Source: Patiria pectinifera
Lineage: Eukaryota; Echinodermata; Asteroidea; Valvatida; Asterinidae
DNA length: 64,000 bases
Reading direction: 5' to 3'
NCBI GenBank assembly: GCA_029964075.1
Contig: CM057135.1
Location: 25,570,863 to 25,634,862, forward strand
A program made the position numbers and the translations under genes. Below the pieces are notes generated by a model that searched no databases, was not told where the DNA came from, and saw nothing but the letters and a program-made list of their open reading frames with translations. Shown here one piece after another: positions 54,956-64,000 of this stretch (its first letter is position 1; each line of letters begins with the position of its first letter).

Positions 54956-57900
54956 ATGTCGAAGCTTGCTGGAATTGTTGCCGTGTTCTTGGCAACATTT
55001 AATGTATGCCTGATGGTGGTAGCTGGTAAGTGTAAACTCTATATTGTATAATTAAATTTGGTCTATAAATTCGGACTTTCTGTTGAAACCTTTGTGGGCC
55101 TTGCTGTAACTCCAGAAAGCGAAAGGCTATGCCGGTTGAAGTCTCACAGACTGTCGAATATCATTTCAAAGTGGAAATCTATTTTCAACTCAAAATCAAC
55201 GCAAAAGCTCAAGTTAATCAACTCTTTATTTTTTTCAAATAAATGTGTAGTGTAATTGCCGTTCATATAGTTTTGCGTAAAGGGTGGATACGAAGAAGTC
55301 TTTTTTTAATTAGTATATCTCTTTTTAGCTGTAATGCAGCTCCAAAAGTAGACAACCCAATTTTCCCATTTTCCCCTAGCAGAATATTGGGTGTTTAGAA
55401 GTCGCGACACCCATTTTTAAAAAAAACCTCATTTTCTGCTGGCAGAAATGTAGATTTTACTTTGACGATTCTCTTCGCGCCCCAAAAGTGGACAACTAAA
55501 AATCTCCAATTCTTACTAGCAGAAATTACGATGCTCCAAAAGTGGAAAACCCCATTTACCCATTTCCTGCTTGCAGAGTTTTAGGTTCTTAGAAGTCCTG
55601 ACACCCGTTTCACGGCCAATCACAATAGAATATTCAGATTCCCGAAACGACAGTACAATGAACCATGATGTGTGGGCGGTCCGCCCCTGGGAGCCGGAAC
55701 CTCGCGGCGATGCACTACTGCAAAGAACCATCCAGGTTGACCGTAAGGTCACAGCCAAATTCTGCTAAATGCACATCAAAAATCTGTTAGATTTATCAAA
55801 AATCTGCCAAATTCCCCAGAATTACTCGAAATACACTATAAACACTTAAAATCACATGCAGATCGGTAGTGTTGCCTTCATTAAGGTTCAAATTACATTA
55901 TAAACAATCTATTGTCACATAAAGATGTCATGAAATTATCGTAAATTTCGGGCAAAACGTGGATCCGGCTACGACGAAGTCCGTTTACCATTGAACTTCA
56001 GCACCTAGACCAGCCAACCTGTCCCATTATACAAGGGTTTGTTTGAAAAGATTGAAGCTTTTTAAAACAAAACTACCATTTTTTTTGGTTCAAATTTGCT
56101 GTTTTTCTGTCAAATAACCATTTTTGCAGAATTCTGCCCGAAATCTGCCCAAAAAATCCATTCTGTCAAATTTTCTGTCAAACTAGTTTTTTAACAAAAA
56201 AAATGTCAAAGTTAGCCGAAAATCGGCGAAAACGGTCACCCTGGAACCATCAGCTCAGCCGCTCTGCAACCGGTGTGTATGTGGACAAGCTTGCTCGGAA
56301 TAGTTTTGTACGTGTGCGTGTGATCCGATCGATGATCCTTCCGGGTGCAGGCCAGTAAATAGCCCCAAAAATTGCCTATGCCGGTCAAATCACGATTTGC
56401 ATGCCCTCCAATTCTCCGGTATCAGAGCATTATTTGAGGGCCGTGAACTTGAGGATTTGTAAAATAGAAGCCGTGCAGAGGACTGCGAGCTCGTATTTCT
56501 GTGAAATTCGGATGAAATTAGGCCATAGAAAGGCTCAATTTTGCAATGGAGCGTAGGCGTCCCTTTTCAAAACGGCGATGGGCTTCAAGCCTGCTTTTAG
56601 GGTGATCATCTTTGGATGGAATTTTCTCCCAAAATGTAACACCCAAAAAAAATGAACGGAAATGAAAGATGATAAAATAAGTTTTCCTTTGATGTGTGTC
56701 TCAAATATGAGTATTTTAAAAATAATTATAATTATAATTGAGGTCTATTTACTGGTCTGCAACCTTCCAGTTTTGGCCTGGTGCCCGCCTCCCCCGCTGT
56801 CGTTCACGTCGAAGCATGGACGTTTTTTAAAGTTGAAGTCTGACAGCCGTACTTTGCACATGCGCGTCAAGTCGAGTCTGTATTTGTTGATGGCCCCCAT
56901 TACATTTATCTCCATTTAAGGCCCTCCCCAAAAAGTCTCCGGTTTCTGGTATGGAGCTTGCCCAAAAAGTGGTGCGGCGACTCGTTTTTTTTTTTTTTAC
57001 ATTTTTTTTGGCCTTCAAAATGTCGGCTGATGACTGCAAATGGTGCCCGACTAAACTTAGTGCAAATATATGGGAGTCCAGAGAGGCCACATAAAGCTTA
57101 TTCTCGATCATAACCCCATCTAAAAACACGTTAAAATTGTGCAGCAGCAGGATTCCAGTCAAACCAGTGAGTTTGGCGGTTTTTAGACATCATCTTTTAT
57201 TGAAAAAAAAAACTTTTTCATTTTGCCGACGCGCATGGCTACGGCGACGCGCGCGCATACCAGAAACCGGAGACTATTTTTTTTGGCCTAAGACTAAAAC
57301 GCTGACAGCTGCGTTTGCGGGTGTTCGCGCATGCGTACAGTATCTCTTAATAGCTTTATCCTGAGTTTCTTTGGGTATTTTATTAAGGCCAATACATCTT
57401 AAAGAGTAACACAGACTAACTGGCTTAGAAATATTTCAAAAGAAAACAGCTTAAGGGTGGGATCAGAAAGAGGGGGATTTGCTTTGATATCGATAGAAAT
57501 ATTGTACACATACATAGAATCAAAGAGTCAGCAATTAAATTTGTAGTGCCCTTTGGCCTCCGACCTTTTAATTAATAACTTCGCTTGTAGAAATGAAGGA
57601 ATTTGTGAGTGGATAAAATGTAAAGGTTTCATTATCAATAAAATACAATAATATTTTGATTAACTAACAGTTTCCCATTTCAAAAAGACGAGTAGATTGA
57701 TACTGGAATAGTCGAGAGTGACAACATCAGAACGTTTAACATCACTCCGAATGGATGCAAGAATTGGCCGCGCCAAGATCCCAATTATGAAAAATATAAC
57801 TTGGCATGTGGAACATTTAGAAGTTTGACATAAATTACATTCTGGATAATATCTTCAAATAATGCGATTACATAAATTTACTGAGCGAATAAGCGCAATC

Positions 57901-60900
57901 TGATTGGTTAAGATGGAAAGTGAATGCCTGTACTCCAAGAATTTTTTTTCTCTAATTTTCAATTTTTTTTATTAACTAGGGCCTAAAATGAAATAAAATT
58001 AAAACAACTATGAACGTGATCTTTTAAGATCAATGTAGCAGTATGTAACTGAATTGGCCCTCTGTATGGACACTTAATCAGCGGCCTAGCCAGGGTTGGG
58101 GGGGGGAGCTGGATTTTACAGTGGAGGGGCGCCCAACTTCATGCGTAGTCTAAGGTAGACAAGTTTTTTTTTCACTGGACACCATCTTTACATGGGGGCG
58201 CTGTTCGGACAATAGGTGGCGCTATTCGATTACACGGGACGTTAAAATCAGTGTTGTAGGTCTCGAGACCGGTCTCGGTCTCAGCCTTGAGACCACTTTT
58301 TGCTGGTCTCGGTCTCGGTCTCGGTCTCGGGAGCTGTGGTCTCGGTCTTGGTCTCGGTTTCGGTCCCCTGAGGTCCCGATATTTTGGCTGGTCTCGAGTC
58401 GAGACCAGCCAAAATGTTAAAATTTGAGTCGGGCACATAAAGCAAAGTAAGCACCAATTTATGAAATAAGGGCCAACCATTTTGGGGGATTGTTTAGTTT
58501 AGCCCACCCCTGTGGGCGTTATTAACTAAGTATTTTTTTTTATTGTTTAAAGAAATCAGGTGCTTCAAATTAGTGACATTTTCGACCCCAATCTTCTCTT
58601 TAATTTGGGATAGTATTTTGGAGAGAGAGTAACTTTCCCTGCCTGATTTTCCAGCAATGAATTCACTCACTCTTACAGTTACCACTCACTGTTGCCATAA
58701 GAGTGAATAATAAGACTCCATTTTCTGGCTGCTCATTTGAAGTACAAATGTACCCGCATTATTCCTCAAAAAGCAAAATCCCAGTCAGAAATAAATCTTT
58801 ATCATATCTGGCTACTACCTCGCAACTTTTGGGTCTACATGTACAAGTCTATATTCCATGATGGACATTTAAAAAAAAAATCAATATTTTCTAGCTCCAA
58901 ATTTTTTGAAATCAGGTTTACAAGGAGGCCCAATGTAAAATTAAAGTTTTTAATTTAAATTTTAAATATCCGTTAGTAGTCATAACTGAAACCAAGGGGT
59001 GACTGGAGTTGAAATATCCACCTTTAGGCCTATTTACTTTTCTCAAGTTTTAACATTGAAAAAATTAAGTAAAACTTGTCGTACTCCTAGTTAGAATTTC
59101 TTAATCAGATTTACACTTTATAATAGTTGGAAAAAATAATAAGGGCCTAAGTGGCAACTGGCAACGGTATATGGAGTGGTTTCCAATTTTTCTAAATTGA
59201 TTGTGACAATAAAAAATTATGTTGTCATGTTTTAATTTAAGGTATGAAGCAAATACATGAAGATCAATCGCATGACACAAGCAGGTACAAGTGATTCCTA
59301 GCTTTCAATCACTTCCTTCACATCCCCATCAATATCATCATCTCAAGGACAGACTGCTCAGCTGTAATTATGTGTCTTGGTTTTTATTGAGATTATTATT
59401 ATTTATTATCCGCGGTCTCGGTCTCGGTCTCGGACCATTGGTGTCGGTCTCAGTCTTGGTCTCGGTCTCGGACCATATCGGTCTCGGTCTCGGTCCGTCT
59501 TGAAGGGGCTGGTCTCGGTCTCGGTCTCGGACTATCCAGTCTCGACTACAACACTGGTTAAATTAGACATCCAATCGCGAAAAACAGGGTTTGAAAAAAA
59601 AAAAAATTCACAGAAAACGTGTAAAAAAGGAACTTTAGGAATAACCGCAAAGGGTCTTTCCCGGTTGCCAAATTTCCAGGGTTTTTTTTTTTGGGGGGGG
59701 GCGACGATTTTTCATGGGGGACGTGCGCCCCCCCCCCCAATCATTTGGGAAAACGTTATAGTTTGGGAAGGTAACTCTGCCATCCTTGATTTTTCCCCCT
59801 TTATCTGCCAGCATACCCGGGGAAAAGTTCGTAGTTTGATCAAAAAGAGACATTATGATCGGAGCTTGCATTGCATCGTTGCGCTATGTGGTGAATTTAA
59901 GTTCCATAAGGATGGCACTCGATCGGACAGCGCTAAACACATTTTCATTTATATTTTGTCCATACAGGTTTAATATCGTCATCTTATACATTCAATCATT
60001 TTTCACACAGATGGCGATCCGGGTAATGATGCAGTTTGCCCTTTGACGCCAGGTCAGCCCATAAACGACACGCTGGTGACCTCATACCTGTCGGTCGACG
60101 ACGGCAGTGGTATTGTTCAGTGCGGTATGCAGTACATGGTACCAGACAAAGCCACGTTGTACCAGGGAATGCTGGCTGCCAGCCAGCAACACCCCGATTT
60201 CGAGTAAGCAGTTGTCTGATGGATCCATACGTAGAAATAAATCTTTCTTGCACTAAGGCCAAGTAAAAAAAACCCACATGTTTAGCGTCCTGTCTTTTTG
60301 AAAAGAGAAGGAGGAGGCCCCTTTTTTTCCAAAATGGCCGCCCGACCCGGCTATATTTTTCAAGATGGCCGCCAGTTGTTTTTTTTAAATGGCCACCACT
60401 TGGACTCAGGAATGACATACCAGCTTTATATGGGCTAGATGCAACAGATAAAGAGGCCAAAAATGATGTCACTGTTTAAAATGTATCATTTGGGGGTTTT
60501 TAAAAAAAACCTCAAAAAAGGAAGGGGGCGGGGACGCTAAACATTTTTTTTGGCCTAACCCTTCTGCATAAAGTTTCTATGGCTGTTTATTGTAACGTTC
60601 CTTGGAAAGCGAATGGCGCTACCTATTGTCTGATATAGACCATGATTTCGGTTTGAACAGCGCCCCCATTATAAGATGGTGCCCCCCTCCCAACATTGTT
60701 TTTATTTTACGGAGGCCGGGTGTCCGGTGAAAAAATCCCCGTCTATACCTTTCAGCACGCATGAAATTGGGCGCCCTCCACTGTTATCCAGCCCCCACTC
60801 GCCCCCTAGGATGAGAACCCTGGCTACGCCGCTGCGGGGGGGGGGGGGGAGTTGCAATATGCAGATCCGCTACTGACTATCGTTATACTACTAGAGACAT

Positions 60901-63162
60901 ATCTTCCCAGATCCCATCAACTTAGCTTTGAGAACATGACGAAATCAGCCAAGTTCACTTCTGAGCACACTTGAACCGTGATGGTTTTTTTCTCTTAGAT
61001 TTACATCTACCATAGATAAAACGTATGGACACTACATCGTCTCGATTAACAACGTGTTCCCGATGAACAATGATTCTTGGTTTATCTTCGACAACGGCAC
61101 TGCACCTGTGATGACTACCCCAGTCGGTGAGATGGCATCTTCCTTGTATGTTGTCAACAGAGGCACACAGCTTGAGTACTCTATTTTGGTTCCTCCTTTT
61201 TGTCGTAATTGAAAGGTTTTGCGCCAGCAGATCAAGGGATTCAGAGCAATGGATAAGCCTATCTATTCATTTAGTTGAACAAAATCATCCAACTAGGCCT
61301 TCCCAAATTGTCTGCCTTTTTATACCAATAGCACTAACATCTTCCTAACAAGCAGGATAGCAGCGTCATAATACCCAAATACTGAGTAACATTTTACGAA
61401 TTAAAAAAAAATCTCTTTGGCAGGGGTCGACTTCATCAAGGTCAAGAGTGGTAGTTCTTACATCTGGCACTACACTACATATACCAGCCACAATATGACA
61501 TACACGGGTAAGTTGAGTATACATTGACAATCGCCATGAACAAATTATTCACTTCTGTGAACTTACATTTTCAAAACTCGCAACAATTATTGTATCCTAA
61601 TACAAACGCGTATTGTAATTCGAAGGGATATGGTATATCCTGTCAAAGTATCAAAGGGAAATTAAGATTGCCTACTCATTTCTGTCGCATATCTTGCACG
61701 GAACCGTGTCATTTTCAGTCAAAGGCAAAACCCTAAAATATTACAAATACATATATATTACAAATACCTATATTTCAATACACACTCAAACCATACAGCC
61801 AATTTCAAGAGTTTTGTGGAAGTGACTAATGTGATTACCGTTTATGGTTGGTTTTACGACAGGACCGTGTGTTGGTTCGTCTTTCATTCCTCCAACCATG
61901 CCCCTCACCTACAAGATCATGTACCTGACCGTCACAAACGCTAATGATATGAACTTCAAGAATGTTTGCAAGCAGCTGGTGTTGTTTTCGCCTGAAACAA
62001 TAAGCGTGTTCCGGATCTTGGAAATTGCCAATCTTCAGATTCCCATATCTGTGAAGTAAGTATTTTGATTGGGGCATATGTCGGGAACAACGCATCCGCA
62101 CAAGTTTTTTTTTTAATTTTTTTGGTGTGGCCTGGGATATTTTTTCCGTACGCATGGGTGTATTTCGAAGTACGTTGAGTTGCAAGTCAGGTTCTCAGAC
62201 TTTATTTTCCCTTAAAAAATCCTCCAAACCACATATTAGTAAAAGAAAAATGTTCCAAATAACTAATAAACCTTTTTAAGAGAAAAAAAGAAGTAAAGAA
62301 GAGATTAAAAAATAGCATGCAATGGGAATCGAACTCACACCATCGGATTTGTAATCCTATATGTAGTATCCATGACACCACAGCAATGACTCGATCGATG
62401 TGGTAATTTTAAACATTATACTATTTGTTGCTTTCCAGAGCTAAGCTGAATTCGCTAGACAATACTGTGACGTCATTCAATAACGTGTCCAACAGCGGGA
62501 GCTTCCGATGGGTTGGCTACAAAGCAGGGATGCCCGGGCCGATCCCTGACGGTAATCTTGATTTATTGGATTATTTTGCCGCTTAATATTGGTTCCGTTC
62601 TGTTTGTCGTTTTTTTCCCCCTGTAAGTTCTGGCTCCCTTGTATCTGTCACCCGGGTTTATGTTTGCTGTATCTGCACCTGTCTTTGCTCATGTTGTACT
62701 ATTAACAGTTTGTGCTTGGCTCCAGCAATAGATGGCTTGTTTGGTGTCTTTCTTGCCTCTTTTTTGTTTGTCGTGACCTGACTTTGCCTTTCCGATTGAC
62801 CCATTGTGCCTTCTTTGAAAACAGGACGGGTTGTGTTATTTTCAGTCACGATGAAAGTACAAAGTGTCTGCGCATGCATGCGTGCTACACAGGAAAACAG
62901 TCCTCGCTGAGCTCTGTTTGTAGGTTCTACCGTTCGTTTGCTTGCTTTTTTCTTTCTCTCACATGTGACAACTTTTTATTATTTTTGACTTATTTCACCT
63001 TTCGTAGATCTGTCGATGACGGACGTTACCGACGGGGATCACATCAAATTCGGATACGAGGATGATGCCGTGAGCAACCCAGATAATGGGGCGCCCTCTG
63101 GTCGGTCCATTGCCCTGCTAACGCTGGCAGGGTTGCTGGCTAATGTGGTGACGTCATTGTAA
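54956..63162 (+). CDS. Secreted protein with two DUF4430-like domains and possible GPI anchor
   Basis: Exons 54956-55025, 60011-60203, 60999-61126, 61424-61507, 61863-62055, 62439-62551 and 63008-63162 are all GT-AG and join in frame to 311 residues. Residues 1-24 are a signal peptide. Domain 1 (about 33-158) shows ATLYQGMLAAS, YIVSINNV, WFIFDNGT and SGSSYIWHY; domain 2 (about 161-278) shows a weaker set, TSFNNV, FRWVGYK and DGDHIKFGY. This order (I-N-G-like, W...NG, dGd.I.w.Y) is that of DUF4430, the fold also found at the C-terminal end of cobalamin carriers. Each domain has one Cys pair (33/61 and 161/194). Five N-glycosylation sequons: Asn42, 112, 120, 154, 238. The last 17 residues (IALLTLAGLLANVVTSL) are hydrophobic after a small-residue stretch, as in GPI signals. 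Ligand and function are unknown. Introns carry several mobile elements. Confidence 0.8.
56370..56710. repeat. Interspersed repeat, copy 2 (intron 1)
   Basis: Shares in order ACTGCGAGCTCGT, TTTCTGTGAA, GGCGATGGGCTTCA, TTTGGATGGAATTTTCTCCC and TGTGTGTCTCAAA with 33350-33690. It is more diverged than most repeat pairs here. No ends or coding content recognised. Confidence 0.5.
56920..57288. mobile_element. GGCC-ended MITE copy D, TAA duplication
   Basis: The best-kept copy of its family. The left end runs through AAAGTCTCCGGTTTCTGGTA, and the right end mirrors it (TACCAGAAACCGGAGACT) and ends GGCC. The flanks are TAA at 56917-56919 and 57289-57291. The interior is shared with 10608, 47391 and 48742. 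It lies in intron 1 of the DUF4430-like gene. Confidence 0.75.
58249..59556. mobile_element. hAT-like nonautonomous element with GGTCTC repeats
   Basis: Left end CAGTGTTGTAGGTCTCGAGA and right end TCTCGACTACAACACTG are inverted. The flanking octamers GTTAAAAT (58241-58248) and GTTAAATT (59557-59564) differ at one base, as expected for an ageing 8-bp duplication. Both subterminal regions (58258-58400, 59412-59540) are arrays of the hexamer GGTCTC. The middle is AT-rich and has no transposase. Located in intron 1 of the DUF4430-like gene. Confidence 0.75.
60257..60555. mobile_element. MITE in intron 2 with TAA duplication
   Basis: GGCCAAGTAAAAAAAACCCA and TGTTTAGCGTCC at the left are inverted at the right (GGACGCTAAACATTTTTTTT, GGCC). 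The flanks are TAA at 60254-60256 and 60556-60558. The termini and duplication match the GGCC family, but the interior (AAAATGGCCGCC-type motifs) differs, so it is a sister family. Confidence 0.7.
62325..62400 (-). repeat. tRNA-like sequence in intron 5
   Basis: Minus strand shows a box A-like GCTGTGGTGTCATGGAT, a stem-loop AGGATTACAAATCCGA and a box B (GTGAGTTCGATTCCC). The anticodon read from the loop (ACA) and the weak D arm do not fit a standard nuclear tRNA. Probably a SINE head or a tRNA pseudogene. Confidence 0.4.
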
Positions 63163-63240
63163 CTATTCATGAAAACTGCAAGTTACAATTAACTCTCTCT
63201 GAGTCTCTAGAATGAGGGCAATGAAAGAGAGTATCTGCGC

Positions 63241-63578
63241 GTTAAAGAGGTTGTGGAATGCTGGAAGACATTTCCTTCATTTTTCGGGTATATGTAGCCT
63301 AAGGTGTGATGAAATAAAAACGACTATTGTGTCTGTCATCGGGAGTCCTGTTTATTACGTCACGATTTACTTATGTTTTGTTTGCTGCCCCCAACGACGA
63401 CTTTTACACAAATTGCACGTTCGGGTCGAAACAGGACCTGAAAAACAGCTCTCCGAAAGTACCTTTTGTACTCATTTCATGACAGACACAATAGTCGTTT
63501 TTATTTCATCACACCTTTAGGCTACATATACCCGAAAAATGACGGAAATGTCTTCCAGCATTCCACAATCTCTTTAAC
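63241..63578. mobile_element. Hairpin element in probable 3' UTR
   Basis: Arms of about 100 bp: GTTAAAGAGGTTGTGGAATG, CTGGAAGACATTTCC and GTATATGTAGCCTAA on the left are mirrored on the right down to CATTCCACAATCTCTTTAAC. It begins 79 bp after the stop of the DUF4430-like gene. An AATAAA at 63312-63317 lies in the left arm and may serve as that gene's polyadenylation signal. Confidence 0.7.
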
Positions 63579-64000
63579 ATTTCCAGCTGTTCGTTTGAGG
63601 TGAATGGTTGCAGTAAATATTATTTTAAAGATTTGAACTGGAAATATGCAACTTGAAATTTTTAGTCTATATTGTTGAAATGAAAAAGGGTACAAGAATT
63701 AAGCGTATTGTAAACACTTCTGGATGAAGTTTATTTTCGCCATTTTATTAATAATTTTTTAGTGGCCGACTCGATTTAATAACTTTAGTGGTCTGTAATT
63801 ATTTTGTGCTTTCTGACCCTTCTTTTAATCAGATCTAGCCTATAATTATTCGGATTTTATGTGGAAAAGATTTTATTGTGAAACACTTTTTTATGCTGTT
63901 TATTCTGAATTATGTACGAAAAACTAGCGATTTACCGTATTTTGTATCTTTTTTGTATCGACATTTTCCCCACCGCCAAAACGCAAACTCTCAGTGGCGT
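63579..64000. other. AT-rich 3' flank, nothing recognised
   Basis: Downstream of the hairpin element. No exon, tRNA or repeat end could be identified before the window stops. Confidence 0.4.

Overview
This is a window of a repeat-rich, AT-leaning animal nuclear genome. It has long introns with GT-AG boundaries, tRNA-derived SINEs, LINE remnants, many short inverted-repeat DNA elements, and no bacterial-style gene packing. The gene content (an ADCK2 kinase, potato-inhibitor-I-type protease inhibitors, a DUF4430-like secreted protein) and a gag-PR-IN retroelement suggest an invertebrate deuterostome, such as an echinoderm. That placement is an inference, not something the sequence proves.

Four protein-coding loci can be assembled by hand. 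(1) ADCK2, minus strand, coding exons between 10432 and 26452: nine exons that join in frame into a 622-residue UbiB-family kinase-like protein. Its introns hold much of the repeat load: a Ty3/gypsy-type retroelement carcass in the last intron, a 69-bp minisatellite, an 8-bp-TSD hAT-like element and several smaller inverted-repeat elements. (2) A 66-residue potato-inhibitor-I (eglin-like) protein without signal peptide, plus strand, 34010-37099, with one GC-AG intron. (3) A secreted potato-inhibitor-I paralogue, minus strand, 37991-40725, convergent with (2). It has two candidate terminal exons, made by tandem duplication, each encoding a different reactive-site loop. (4) A 311-residue secreted protein, plus strand, 54956-63162, seven exons, with two tandem DUF4430-like domains and a C-terminal hydrophobic tail that looks like a GPI-anchor signal. 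A possible fifth, two-exon hypothetical ORF lies at 51221-51848.

By region: 1-10.4 kb has no convincing gene and carries a SINE head and several MITE-like families; 10.4-26.5 kb is ADCK2; 26.5-34 kb is a nested pile of inverted-repeat elements and SINEs; 34-40.7 kb is the protease-inhibitor cluster; 40.7-53.8 kb holds a LINE 3' end, CRE-like octamer pairs, hairpin elements, a 4.4-kb long-TIR element with internal nesting and two fold-back elements; 53.8-54.9 kb has two promoter-like stretches separated by a NotI-rich palindromic element; 54.9-63.6 kb is the DUF4430-like gene with a hairpin element in its probable 3' UTR. The two inhibitor genes and the DUF4430-like gene suggest extracellular or intracellular protease control and ligand binding, but nothing shows that the loci act in one pathway.
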